From Flabesymbios commensalis (Eukaryota; Annelida; Polychaeta; Terebellida; Flabelligeridae), in NCBI GenBank assembly GCA_964017125.1, contig OZ024911.1, positions 39,873,728 to 39,937,727 on the forward strand: a stretch of DNA of 64,000 nt, read 5' to 3'. The position numbers and the translations under genes were made by a program. The notes below the pieces were generated by a model. It made no database searches and was not told the origin of the DNA. It worked only from the letters and a program-made list of their open reading frames with translations. Positions 35,912 through 47,563 of this stretch are shown piece by piece (position 1 is the first letter of the stretch; each line of letters starts with the position of its first letter).

Positions 35912-36004
35912 AATTGGCCCAAAGTTGTTTTAATGTTAGACCAACGTCTGCGACGTTGACCGACAATAAAACAACATTTGGTGAGTGTGCCGTGTTGGCT
36001 GGGA
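35912..36004. mobile_element. CCAGCA-type palindromic element
   Basis: Arms TTGTTTTAATGTTAGACCAA and CAATAAAACAACATTTGG surround GTCTGCGACG. It ends GTGTTGGCTGGG. Confidence 0.6.
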
Positions 36005-36429
36005 AAGCTCTCACTGTTAATATGGGTGAGTCAACTGTTTCCAGACCCCCATGGCAACACAACTGTTTGTGTCTCAACACTAAGCCCACATAAGAGAATT
36101 GGTGAATTATTTCCTCAAATATGTCGCTCAAGTATATAGAGTTTATATGATTTGGGAACTTGCTCATAATGCGGCGATGTGTATGAAACGCCCTATAGTA
36201 TTATTATCTTGGCTGATAACTGTGAATGCGGGGTGATATGTCATTGTGGAATGTCCAGGGGGCACTGTTGCATTCTGGGGACACCCTTGTTCAGTGTATT
36301 TTGTTAGTTGGCTGGTTTTACAGTTTGATCAACGTTCATGCACACAAATGATGGTTACCCACATCCAAAATGCATACAATTTGTGTACACAGCATACACA
36401 ATTTCTACTCAGGTTAAAAGCGCGTTCCC

Positions 36430-36537
36430 GATAACACGATACGTCAATACAATGTTGGTTTAACGTTCGGCCCGTGTTGCAGACAGCGGTACATCATTAA
36501 TCCAACAGTGGACTAAGGTCTATTGTTTACTGGGTCG
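36430..36537. mobile_element. CCAGCA-type palindromic element, decayed
   Basis: Family blocks CAATGTTGGTTTAACGTTCG, GCAGACAG and CAACAGTGGACTAAGGTC run to a TTTACTGGG end. Confidence 0.5.
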
Positions 36538-36737
36538 AAGAAAGAGATCATTTGCCCCTTTATAGAGCCTGTAATCAATATCATATGGAAGATAATTATT
36601 CTGTTATCGTTTTAATGCAATATTACTGACATATGTTTGTGTCATATTATAATTATACATGTTGCTCAGAATTCAAATATCCGTTGTATAAAATATTAAG
36701 CACAACTTTCCGATAATAATCATTGTTAATCCGATAG

Positions 36738-36874
36738 GGCAGGGGCCCTGGTGCAGTGGTTAAAGCTATCTGCTTGGAAAGTTGGAGATCACGGGTTCGA
36801 ACCCCACTCTGGCCTTCAAGTTAGAAAAAAGCAAATTGTTTCTTCCCCGCTCACTCGTAAAAATTCAATATGTG
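36738..36874 (+). mobile_element. tRNA-derived SINE, left monomer plus linker
   Basis: The head GGGGCCCTGGTGCAGTGGTT contains the A box. The B box is GGGTTCGAACCCC. The linker TTTCTTCCCCGCTCACTCGT matches the dimeric SINE linker. The right monomer and tail are absent; a CTCTGT repeat follows directly. Confidence 0.78.
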
Positions 36875-37150
36875 TCTCAGTCTCTGTCTGTCTCTGTCTA
36901 TGGCTCTGGCTCTGGTTCTGCTTCTGCCTGCCTCTGTCTCTGGCTCTGTCTCTGCCTCTGGCTCTGTCTCTGGCTCTGTCTGTCTCTGGCTCTGTCTCTG
37001 TATCTGGCTCTGTCTGTCTCTGGCTCTGCCTCTGTCTGTTTATGGATCTGTCTCAGGCTATGTCTCTGTCTGACTCTGTCTCTTGCTCTGACTCTGTCTG
37101 TCTTTGGCTCTGGCTCTGCCTCTTGCTCTGTCTCTGGCTCGCTCTCGCGC
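36868..37150. repeat. Degenerate (CTCTGT/GGCTCTG)n
   Basis: Hexanucleotide-like repeat with many variants. All three + frames and one - frame stay open across it, which is a property of the repeat, not coding evidence. Confidence 0.9.
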
Positions 37151-37285
37151 TCCTTCAGAAACAATGGCCCCGTCCAAACTCGCTAGCATGTTAGTGGTAG
37201 TTCCTTCTAGTTTTGGCCATTATACCGCTATGGTGGGGACGCTCGGAGCTTATATTTTACCGTGATACTTTCCCTAAATTATTCT

Positions 37286-37480
37286 GAACCCTTTCAGCGC
37301 GGGGACCGTCATTAGACGTAAGCGACTCCCGCACTGAAAGGAATTAGCGAATTGTTATGACCGTAGCCCCATAACATAGATATTCAAATGAAGCAGGAAG
37401 AGCTAACTAAGCTATTTGTGATGATTTCAAATTGGAACAACTCTTTGGTCTCCAAAATATTTCAGCATTTTGTGTTAAAC
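37286..37480. mobile_element. Diverged TTAA-family fragment
   Basis: AACCCTTTCAGCGCGGGGAC and the facing CCCGCACTGAAAGGAATTA form a tiny internally deleted unit (37288-37348). It is followed by the family interior in reverse (CCCATAACATAGATATTC; TTTCAAATTGGAAC). Confidence 0.6.
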
Positions 37481-39202
37481 CATCTAGATATTAATGAATT
37501 ATTATTTATTTGGCCAACGTTCTAATGTATGTGGTCCATCAAAAGTGAATATTTTTAATCAGTTACGTGAAACGTCTGACCTGTTTTTAACTAGGCAATG
37601 TTGATGGGTTGAATCAGATTTAAGTTCTAAAGTATATTTTTTATACCACTCCATGACGGAGACTTATTCCTGAGGTCACATAGCGAGCGCACGATATTAC
37701 TGCAATACATGTTTCAAATTACTGTTATCAATATAACATTTAGCTATAAACAAAAAAATGCATATTTGTGAATTAATTTATACTATTCTGTGAGTAGAGT
37801 AGGCCCATGGTTTATCCTCTTCCAGTCTGTGACGACTATGCGTTTCTGAGGGTAGTAACAATCTGTTCAATTTGTCCCTGTATTAAGACTGATTAAGGCT
37901 AAGTGAACACTATTATCATCGGTTGTTTAGATTAAGTTATTATCGCCTTTATCCCAGGTACCATTTGTGGTTTACCAAAAAGTTTTGAAATAGCATTGTG
38001 TTTATGTTTATAATAATATTTGAGGAACTATAGAATGTATGGTGAATTTTTTTTTTCGAAAAAATCAAAGATACATTGTGAACGCGTAATCCCAAGTACC
38101 ACTAGTCCGTATTACTCATACTTTTGTATGTAGGCACTTACCTGCCTGAGTACGCAATGAAAAGGTTTTGGTCATAGCGCAATGATTTTTAGTGATTGTC
38201 AATTAAAATGCTTGGCAGAGATGCATTCGTTTTCGCCTCATAGGGAAAACACATCATTTCAACAAGGGCTCAGGGGCACATATTTTCTGTATTTTACTTC
38301 TGTGTACATATAATAGTATTCTATCGGGTGGTGAAAAGTGTAGGGGGGTAGGCCTACTATCCTGTTTATTAATAAAATGTAAGTATTATAATTTAGTGCT
38401 TTGTTTACAATTGTACCGGAACTATATAATGGTGGTTGTTATAGCTACTAGAGAATTTAAAAATGTACAGACAAGAAGTAGGTAATCCTTTTGTGGATAA
38501 CTTTTATTTTACTCTGCGACCATGTGAACACATTCAATTATAAAGTTAATGATGAGATAATAATAATTACGAATGTTGCACTTGCATTCATTAATTTTTA
38601 AACATGAAGAAAATCATATCACACATAAAATAATGTCGATCTTGTTTATGTTTCTTATACAGATAAAATAAAAATAGCCAGTGACTTTGAGTGTTTATAT
38701 AGAGTGTCCATATATATTCTTCTAAAACCACTGGCGTCTCGCTGAAAATAAAATAATGAATGGATCAATGAAACATAATTATTTTTTTATTATTTTTTAT
38801 TCGTGGTGATCAAATACGAAAATTCCATTTAATATTTTGATAAAAAAAATTACAATATGATAACTACAAGAACTTAAATATTTGTTGAGTAACACATAAA
38901 TTAGGTAGATAGGCATACTTACAATTTTATCTCTCATACACTACTGTATCGTGTGCATACGGGGCAGTCGTGTCTCCAGGAGAATGATTTAAAAATTGTA
39001 TCGCTGTACATTTATCCTGTACAAAGAAAACAAAAACAAATATCACTATAGCATAATTTAATCATTACGAGAACGCAATTCTGCTACGTAAGTGTACTGT
39101 GTAGCAACAACGATTTATGTTCTAGCACTCATAGCGCATATTTTGCCCAAGATATAGGCCTACTCTAGATTACCTTGCTCAGACATGTTGAAATAACCCT
39201 GC
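37481..39202. other. Unassigned AT-rich stretch
   Basis: No exon, repeat unit or RNA gene is recognised. Poly-T tracts and AATAAA-like words occur, as expected by chance in AT-rich DNA. Confidence 0.45.
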
Positions 39203-40600
39203 TGCTTTTCTGTGGTTTAAATAAGAAAGGTTGGAATAGTTATTTAGCCCAGTGGATTTGGTGTTGATTAAATACGAAAATATTTCTATAACCAGCTGTT
39301 TTTCTGTAGGTTAAAGAAGGTTTAAATAGTTTAGTAGCCCAAGTGATTTTCTGCGGGTTAAATAAGAACGTTGGGACAGTTATCTAGCCCGGTGTATTTG
39401 TTGTGGATTAAATATGAAGGTTGGAAAATCGCTCTGTAACCCAGCTGTTTTTCTGTGTGTTAAATAAGAAGGTTGTAAAATTATATAACCCAGGTGCATT
39501 GTAGTGGGCTAAATAAGAAGGTTGAAATATGTCTGGGTGCTTTATTACGTGTAGGCATAAAGAAGGGTGGAATTGTTGCTTAGCCCGGGTTGTTTTCTGT
39601 GGGCTAAATAAATATGTCGGTTGAAAAGTTATAAAACCTACTTGCTTTTATTTGGGTTAAATAGATTTTCTGTGGGCTGGAAGCTACGAAGGTATAAATA
39701 GGAGGTATACAGTCTTTTCTGCTTTTCTGCGGGTTAAATGGGAATGTTGTAAACGTTTATAACCTTGATGCTTTTTTGTTGGTTAAATACGAAGGTTGGA
39801 ATAGGTATATAGTCTGGGTTATTAATTGCGGGTTAAATAAGAAGGTTGGAATTGTTATTTAGCCCGGGTTGTTTGATGTGGAAATAGTTATTTAGCCTGG
39901 ATGCTTTGATGTGGGTTAAACAAGTAAATAGGTTGACATAGTTATTTATCCCCGGTGATTTGATGTGGGTTGAAGACGAAGATTGAAATAGCTCTATAAC
40001 CCACATTTTTTATGTGGGTTATATAAGAAGGTTTGTATTGTTATTTAGCCGGGATGTTTTCTGTGTGTTAAATATGTCAGTTGAAAAGTTATAAAACCTA
40101 CTTGCTTTTATTTGGGGTGAATAGAAGGTTCAAATAGTTAAATAGCCCAGTATGTAATTTTCTGTGGGCTAAATAAGAAGGTTAGGATAGTTATCTAGCC
40201 TGGTGGATTTGGTGTGGATGAAATATAAAGGTTGAGATAGGCCTAGTTATATCTTACCCAGCTGCTTTTCTGTGGGTTAAATAAGAAGGCTGTAAACGTT
40301 TATAACCCAGATGCTTTGTTGTGGGCTAAATACGAACGTTAAAATAGGTATATAGTCTGGGTTCTTAAATGCGATTGAATTAGAAGGTTGGAATTGTTAT
40401 TTAGCCCGGGTTGTTTGATGTGGAAATGGTTATTTACCCTGGATGTGTTGTTGTGGGTTAAATAAGTAGGCCACATATATAGTTGATATAGTTATTTATT
40501 CCGGGTGATTTTGTGTGCGTTGAAAACGAAGATTGAAATAGCTCTATGACCCACTTGTTTTTATGTGGGTTATATTATAAGAAGACTTTTATTGTTATTT
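39203..40600. repeat. Large ~60-bp minisatellite with higher-order structure
   Basis: About 22 degenerate units of GGGTTAAATAAGAAGGTTGG, then AATAGTTATTTAGCCCGG, then a variable GTGNTTTTCTGT stretch. Groups of units recur as blocks: GTTGAAAAGTTATAAAACC occurs at 39618 and 40079, and GAAGATTGAAATAGCTCTAT at 39968 and 40528. Multi-unit duplication followed single-unit expansion. It is non-coding. Confidence 0.88.
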
Positions 40601-40793
40601 AGCCTAGGTTTTTTTCAGGATTTGAAAAAAATAAACGTGGGGGGGGGGGGGAGCGGCCAGCCCCTAAGTTTTCTGTTGGTATATTTAGGTCAATTTAGGT
40701 GGCTTTTTAGAATAATGTGGAGAAAAAAGCGGGGCCGGCCCCCCTCCCCCGCCGGCATTTCCTGTCATTAAGTTGACTATAGGCCTTTATTTA

Positions 40794-40870
40794 CCCAATG
40801 TTGTTTTAATGTTGGCCCAGTGTCGTAGACGGTGGACCAACAATAAAGTAACCTTGGGTGAATGTCTCAG
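40794..40870. mobile_element. CCAGCA-type palindromic element, partial
   Basis: ACCCAATGTTGTTTTAATGT, GTCGTAGACGGTGG and ACCAACAATAAAGTAACC show the family core. Confidence 0.55.
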
Positions 40871-41253
40871 ATACTAAGCAATGTAAAATGCACATCGGGC
40901 GTCGTAATCAAATGCGGCCACGGACGATAATACGCGTAGTTGTCAATTCACATATAGTTGGTAGTATTCCAGCTTTCATATTTTTTTGCAAATGTTGCAA
41001 GCGATAATAGTTGTCTTGTGTCAGGGATAGGCCTATATTTATATTGTACAAGTTTATTTTCACGCGGCATAACTTACCTGTTCATTTAAGGTCCTAGTGT
41101 AGGCTATTCAGTTCCGTGAATGTGCGCCAAAAAACAAACATTGACAGCAGGGCATTGAAAAAACGATTTTGATTGGTTGTCATTGTCGGGTTAAATAAGG
41201 GTTTTAATCTTCTTGCACACCCCGTGACGGGGTAAATAGACACTTCCTTATCG

Positions 41254-41487
41254 GCCAGGCTAGATATAAAGACGAAATTCCCGATTTCTTATTTTGGACA
41301 TGCATGTCCAAAATAAGAAATACGACAATTTCGTCTCTATATCTCGCTTAACTGGTAAATACGCAACACAAAAAATAATAAACTTACGCAGTTCTAGTCT
41401 ATGGACATGTTTACATCATATGGTCATAAAAGGCCGAAATACAAATATTGATTTTTTGATGATTTTAGCCTGATTGTGTCGCTTTAA
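41254..41487. mobile_element. Truncated TTAA MITE (33440 family)
   Basis: The left TIR is missing; the DNA starts in the GGCTAGATATAAAGACGAAA hairpin. The right end GATTTTAGCCTGATTGTGTC runs to CTTTAA at 41487. The GTGACGGGG motif lies immediately upstream. Confidence 0.75.
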
Positions 41488-41574
41488 GTTTATGAAAGGT
41501 TAATTGTTTGTGGCGAAACGTTAACGTAGAATACCTGCAATAAACGATTTTTCGAACCCCTGGTACGCTTTATT

Positions 41575-41625
41575 ATTCCAAGTTGTGTCTCGCTATCGCA
41601 ACTCACGACCTCAAGTGAGTAAAAA
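41575..41625. repeat. Small palindrome of the CAAGTTGTGTCTCG family
   Basis: CAAGTTGTGTCTCGCTATCG and CGACCTCAAGTGAG are partly inverted. A clearer copy lies at 50870-50935, where CACTTGAAGTTGTGTCTCGC faces CCACAACTTCAAGTG. Confidence 0.5.
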
Positions 41626-41629
41626 ATAC

Positions 41630-43150
41630 TCACATATGTACAATTTAAATCAAAACAGATGGCAATCTTGCTAATTGAATCCCAATTTTTCCTGCAAATT
41701 TTCAACGACAAATAAAAAGGTTGGAGCGGGTATAGGCGCGATTAAAACTATTAGGGTTAACGCTAGAAAGTGCGCTATGAATCCCCGTCACGAATACAAC
41801 AATATAATCGACACTTCAGCGAACCAATACACGAATGAGCCAGTTTGAAGAGACAATTGGACCCGGGGATGCCTATGACCACGTCATTTCAAAAGCTATT
41901 CCTTCCTGCGGGCAAATTAATCGCACATCTGCCGTGCGCGCTTGTTTATTGCACGCGCTTGAAATTACACGATCGTGAGTTTTTGAAAGGCCAAATGACA
42001 CACATTAGTCTGTGAGCAAGTGATTGGCAAAACTCTAATTAGCAGACACGATGGGGCGATGACCTAATGTAGGTTTGTAGTCTACTGATTTTAGCCATAA
42101 AAATACAAAAGATAGACATTTTGGTGTCAAAGTTTAAAATTTAGCCCCAGAGACCCGTCTGACATCAGACAAAAAAGCCCCCATTAATTCGGTGGTGCGC
42201 TTTTCATGCATCGCAAAGAATAAAAATGGCCGCCAAATTCGTTCAGGGAAATCTTGAAATGGCCGTAAAAAATAAACTGTATGGCACTTAAAGTGTTGAC
42301 TTTGGGGTTTTCATACCCAACAAATCTATTGAAATTAAAACTATGGCACTTAGAGATTTGATTTACATTTGGTGGTCTACGCACATGTTTTCTTACCCAC
42401 AGAATCTATTAAAACAATGTATAATGTCATTAGTTAAAAATTTGATCATTTTGTGTCAACAACAAAGTTATCTCAAAAACTAAATGATATCGTAGACTTT
42501 TTATCTATACATTATGTTCTTCGATCCAATAGATAGCTTTATAATGTCAAGATATGACACTATGTTGGATACTTGTGGATGTCAGGCGTGTGCGTGAAAT
42601 TTGGATTATCATAATCAACATGTAATAACCCAATAATACCAACATTCAATATGCATGGCTTATCAACGATACTACTTCAACCTATATTGCTGAGTTGATG
42701 GGAGAAAGTTTTTCGCTATGCTTCCTAAGAATGACGGAGGACTCTTATGTGTCGATACTCATGTGTTTGGCAGGCGAGAGTCACCAGTCCAACTCATACT
42801 AGTATAGCATAGATGGCTTTTTTTTCGGCTGAGCGACGGCTAAACGAGCTGACGCCAGGAGATGCAATTTAGACTAATCAAATTACTTTTATTGTGAAGG
42901 TACTAGCGTTATGTACGTGTCGAGGGCTCTAGCTAATACCACATAGTTGTATTATTGTTTTCATAAATACTCTTAGTATAGTATTGTTTTATTGTATTAT
43001 TATGATTTTATATGGTATTTGGTCCTATGATCAGTGGAGTGCATAATGAACTAAACTTGTGTGGTGGCCCAGGACACCCTGGTCACCTTCTATTTGCTCC
43101 GCAGTCAAGCAAATATCTACAACGTTGAAATTGTGAAGACTTTATAATAA
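41630..43150. other. Unassigned stretch with old interspersed repeat
   Basis: AAAATGGCCGCCAAATTCG near 42225 and two tandem CTATGGCACTTA / CAAATCTATTGAAA segments suggest an old repeat that ends at the TGGATGTCAGGCGTG block (42574). The rest shows nothing recognisable. Confidence 0.4.
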
Positions 43151-43156
43151 ATAATG

Positions 43157-43545
43157 ATATTATTATAAAGTTGCATGCTTTTAAATATTGCTCTACTTGT
43201 AGTTGTTTTATACGTTTCTACGGTTTCCAGAGGGTTTTTTTTCCTACTTTTATACTAATATGTAGTTATTTTATCTCTGGTTTTAGCCCGGGAAACTAAA
43301 AATTATGTATGATATATTTTTTCTTAATTTTACTTTTAAGTGTAATTACCATGTATAAAGTTGCATGCTTTTAAAAATTGCTCTACTTGTAGTTGTTTTA
43401 TAAGTTTCTAGCCTTTCCAGAGGGTTTTTTGCTACTTTTTTACTAATACGTAGTTATTTTATCTCTGGTTTTAGCGCGGGAAACAACAATTATGTATATT
43501 ATATTTTTATTTAATTCTACTTTTAAGTGTAATTTTAAGTGTAAA
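43157..43545 (+). repeat. Tandem duplication of ~196 bp
   Basis: Two copies begin TATAAAGTTGCATGCTTTTA at 43157 and 43353 and share GCTCTACTTGTAGTTGTTTT, TTCCAGAGGG and ATCTCTGGTTTTAGC. The identity is about 85-90 per cent by eye. Downstream, to about 43700, is AT-rich DNA with TAATAAATAAATGATT, a possible 3' end of an unidentified transcript or retroelement. Confidence 0.8.
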
Positions 43546-44097
43546 AAACATGTATATAAATTTTATCCTGGATGTCGAACTTAGTTAGGGTGCTGGTCAC
43601 CTGTATTCGCCATCCTGATGTACACAATCTCACTTACAATTGCTTATTTGTACGATTATTGTATATATTTGTGTACATGTATATAAAGACTAATAAATAA
43701 ATGATTAAAATGAATTATGATGTCAAGATTTTATAACTTAATCTCAGGATATCTCAATATTTTATATAAATATGATACGTTGGCGTGAGGATATGACATG
43801 TAATTTGGCAAAATGACCGCTTCTGCAGCTGTTTATTTGATGTAAGGTTGTGGTATTAAAATAACAGAAAATTACATTTTAATGCCATAGCTATGATAGC
43901 ATGGCATTAATATATGGCAATAATATATGTAATATATGTACTTATAAAAGGGTGTTATAATGGCAGGATAAGGTACAATTAATGTTCACATCACAATATA
44001 ACATTGTGAAAACATGATTTCGAATAATACTTTTATGATATAGCATCATTAACTCATTAAAGTGTAATTCTATGCCATTATATTGGGCAACTATGTT

Positions 44098-44490
44098 TAA
44101 TTTCTCTGTTTTAGATCAGAAAAAATGAAAATCTAACGAGGGAGGGCGGAAAAAAACATTTGAGAAAAAAAACATTGGACAAATTTCTAGAAAAGTTAAT
44201 GAGGGCCACCAAATAAAAAAAATTTGATCTATTTAAAAAAAGTTAATGAAAAAACAAGCAAAATAACATAGCCGGAAAAATGTTTTTTTTATCTCCTGAA
44301 ATAAACTTGTTTTTTTAGGAATGTTTTTTTTATCTCCCGAAATTAACTGTTTTTTTCGGAAATGGGCAGCAATCCAATGCGCGCGCTGGGCAGAAAAAAA
44401 CACATGTTTTTTTGGTAATGCGCTGCCTAAATCTAATGCGCACGCTCATTTAAAACAGAGAAAAAAACATAGTGGCCTTAGGATTGAAAT
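44098..44490 (-). mobile_element. Poly-T/poly-A-rich element related to 53680-54155
   Basis: It shares, in reverse, the segment with GCCCAGCGCGCGCATTGG and the terminal CCACTATGTTTTTT. It serves as the empty-site reference for the SINE inserted in the other copy. The left border is unclear. Confidence 0.6.
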
Positions 44491-44557
44491 GCCAAAATAT
44501 TATGATGTCAGAATATGATACTATCATAAAGTCAGAGCTACTTTTAAAATAAAAGTA

Positions 44558-44583
44558 TCCTCCTCCTCCTCCTCCTCCTCCTC
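44558..44583. repeat. (TCC)n microsatellite
   Basis: Eight to nine pure TCC units. Confidence 0.9.
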
Positions 44584-45529
44584 GAGAAGTTTCGATATGT
44601 ACCTGGCATTATATGATGCAACGTGCTTTTCTCCGTGAATCATTAGGTGTTTTACAATAGCATGTTACAGTAGTTTTCAGGTAATTCTGGTCAAGGAGAC
44701 AGATGTGTAATTACTCGCAAGGTATACATCGCCAAAACATAAAGATTGATGCAACACTGCAGCCAGTACTAAGTCGTGGCTCGAAGCTATGTATAATTCC
44801 CACTTCACGTGAAGGTTGGAGTGGGAGGAAAATAATTTGAATCTTCCCCCCCCCCCCAACATGTACAGTTTTTCGAGCACCTGAGAAACCCTTCTGAATA
44901 TTTATCCAAAAGGCGTGTAAAGCTCTTGATGAAATGGTAAAGTGTGGTTGGTGAATGTCCTCTTCTGGTACACATACATGCACCACACCGAGATATCACC
45001 GTTTTATATCAAACATGGGAAAACAATTTTTGTATATGCTGGTATGATGTGCGAATTAATATTCTTGTGTCACACTAATTTCTTATCTCTTTAAACTGAT
45101 TAAAGGAGTTGCCCACTGTGTACCAACAGTGGGCCAAAACTGTAACGAGAAAGCACCACACGGATTACAGAGATAAAGCAATGGCTTAAACATAATTTAT
45201 TGTCAGAAGGATTACAAACAGCATAGATTGCCACTTGTTGTTCTCCTTGGCATAACAAAAGGTGCAAAATACAAAATGTAAGATGGAAACGTCGAAGAAA
45301 AAGAATAAAAAGGTACAATATACAAAATATTAAGATGGAAACGTTAAGAAAAATTACATTGAAGAATATTACAAGATGAGTTGAAATGAGTATTGAGATG
45401 AGTAATGAGCTGCTACTGCTAACAAGTTCTGGTGATGATGGATTAAAGTTGGTTCTTAAATCTGCCACAAGAATATATGAAAACATGCAATATATCAATA
45501 TATAGGTGATTTGTAAGGTGGTCTAGATT

Positions 45530-45960
45530 GTCTGAACCGTACAAAAAATATGTTCAAATTGTTTTTTATTGTTCAAGGTGTCAGCAAGAAGTATAATCTT
45601 CAGACTTAGGGTCAATGCTTGACGAGGGACGGCATAGGCTGGGCCAAGGGCTGGGCACACAAACAATAAATGGTAAGAATCTTCGTTAGGTGCTTTCTCA
45701 CAGGCTGGTGATGTGATCTTGTACATTTATCGTTGGCTGTTTAAAGCACTTAATCCCAGTCGCATGTGGGTGTGATTGACAGCTGTCTTGCCAAGAAACC
45801 GAAAATATAATTTTGGGTTGAATCTTGTGACATTGGAGAAGTTTGGCTCTAAACGAATAAAGCAATCTGGGAAGTAATTATAACCAGGAACAGACATAGA
45901 ATGGTCTACGGCGTTAAGTTGCCATCGTCTCGTGGTGGTGTCCGATTGCCTATATTTAAT
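45530..45960 (-). mobile_element. C-terminal fragment of a LINE polyprotein
   Basis: Reading right to left, the frame gives FNPKLYFRFLGKTAVNHTHM, then RLGLSALNSQR, then (after a stop) MYKITSPACEKAPNEDSYHL and LFVCPALGPAYAVPRQAL. The order MRLGLSALN...C..(C)..EDxxHxLFxCPA....R matches the C-terminal zinc-knuckle-like region of Jockey/RTE-type LINEs. One of the usual cysteines (CxxC) is absent and a stop lies between the blocks near 45728. DNA to about 45100 may be its 3' UTR. The upstream RT domain is not in the window. Confidence 0.72.
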
Positions 45961-46621
45961 TTCAATTCACAGCTATAATTTACACTTATTTGCATATGAA
46001 ACATGATAGCTGAACTATGCCATATATGAGTACAGATTAATCAAAACCACCAAATCGAAGTCTTAAATCAGTTCATTTGTTCCAAAGTGTTGCTATGAAT
46101 TGATAAGTGGCAAATCGGATGGCGGCCATATTTACATTTATCTAAATTAAGCTTTTGCTATCATCATACATCTGAGTCTAAGTCATGTACACAATTGCAT
46201 ATATGCTACACAATTGAACAGATTAAAAATATAGTTATGGTGTATTGAGACATGCCTGTCATGCCATGCCTGTTTATAGCTTCATTTGTTCAAAAATTGT
46301 GACGCATAGGGCCTAATGTGATAATCTACTATTAAACTGGCGGTCATCTTGAATTTATGCAAATTATAGGCACTTGTATCAATATATAAGTAAATACACA
46401 GTATTACACATTAGATAGTTCAACCCTGATGTATTTTTCAGTTAGGAGGTATAACGTGTTGATAAAAAAATCAGATGACGGCTATCATTTTTTTTTGCAA
46501 ATTAGACCTTTGCTATAAGCATATTGCGCAAGTAGGCCTACACAGTAATACACATTTATTTTGACCCTTAATGCGTGGTTCTATCTTTTCTGCTATCATC
46601 ATATAACTAATCGCACATTAT
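45961..46621. other. Unassigned stretch, probably an old repeat
   Basis: GATGGCGGCCATATTTAC, GGCGGTCATCTTGAATTT and GATGACGGCTATCATTTT recur at about 180-bp spacing, with CATTTGTTCAAA words between. This is the same style of tandem old repeat as 8860-9240. Confidence 0.4.
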
Positions 46622-46862
46622 AATATTTATATAGTATGAATAATTTTGTGACAAATAAATGAAAGTTGCCACAAGATGGGGCACAAGTGTTTCCTTATAT
46701 GGGGTGATTGGCTATCGTGTGACGATCACATGATAGCCAATCACCCCATATATGGGGGGATTGGCTATCATGTGACCCTCTGAGAGGGTCACATGATAGC
46801 CAATCACCCCATATAAGGACGTAATTATTCATACCATATAAGGGGTGATAGATCACCTTTAA
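46622..46862. mobile_element. TTAA MITE (GTGATCTATCACC family), left end truncated
   Basis: The right end GGTGATAGATCACCTTTAA is intact. The left starts inside the family at TTATATAGTATGAATAATTT. Head-to-head GATTGGCTATCATGTGACC units occupy the centre. Confidence 0.82.
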
Positions 46863-47039
46863 GGAGTCTCTGTGCGAAGTGTGATGAGCTTATACCGAAA
46901 TTCACACCAGGACCTGAAATCTTGAAATAGTTCACGGACTATACAAAGTATCCGCATGACAGGGGTGGCATTACACTGGGTACTACTACAGCCCAACAAT
47001 GAACACACTTTGGGTAGTCGTTTCGTGTTTGCTGGGAAG

Positions 47040-47130
47040 TTACCCAGCACACACGAGACTTTGACCCAATGTTCATTTAATGCTGGGCCAGCCGCAGATG
47101 ATGAACCAACATTAAAGCATCACGCGTGTG
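47040..47130. mobile_element. CCAGCA-type palindromic element
   Basis: ACCCAGCACACACGAGACTT, CCCAATGTTCATTTAATGCT and GAACCAACATTAAAGCATCA show the family arms. A second half-copy (CGTGTTTGCTGGG) abuts it upstream at about 47023. Confidence 0.65.
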
Positions 47131-47311
47131 TGTCGCCGTATTGGATGTCACTCCCTAGATGGTACAATAGTTCTCTTCATTGACACCAATTTAGGCTAGT
47201 TTTTTTCGATATCAACTTGGTCTCACTGAGTAATTCTATTTATATACAGACAAACAATTAGGGAACAATCACCGGAGGCCGGGGCAGCCTGCGTTCAGAG
47301 ATAACTATCCC

Positions 47312-47451
47312 TAACAAACAAACAAAAAAACAAACAAACAAACAATCAAACAAACAAACAAACAAACAAACAAACAAACAAACAAACAAACAAACAAACA
47401 AACAAACAAACAAACAAACAAACAAACAAACAAACAAACAAACAAACAAAC
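47312..47451. repeat. (AAAC)n microsatellite
   Basis: About 34 CAAA units with two interruptions. The reverse frame reads LFVCLFVC and has no other meaning. Confidence 0.97.
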
Positions 47452-47563
47452 ATCGTGGATGCTCCACACTTTGGCCTCTTGGATCATTTTTTTTTACTTT
47501 CACATCCTTGAGAAATGAGGTTTACCCAGTGTGGAGCGAGTCCCTCATCCCTGAGACATCCTT

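Noticed and set aside
36751-37194. 147-codon frame with LCLWLWLC repeats
   Set aside because: Begins in a SINE and runs through a CTCTGT hexamer repeat; several frames are open for the same reason.
44321-44518. Frame within the poly-T element (44098-44490)
   Set aside because: Lies across a repeat that is also present, interrupted, at 53680; no protein signature.
47258-47503. LFVCLFVC membrane-like frame
   Set aside because: Reverse translation of an AAAC microsatellite.
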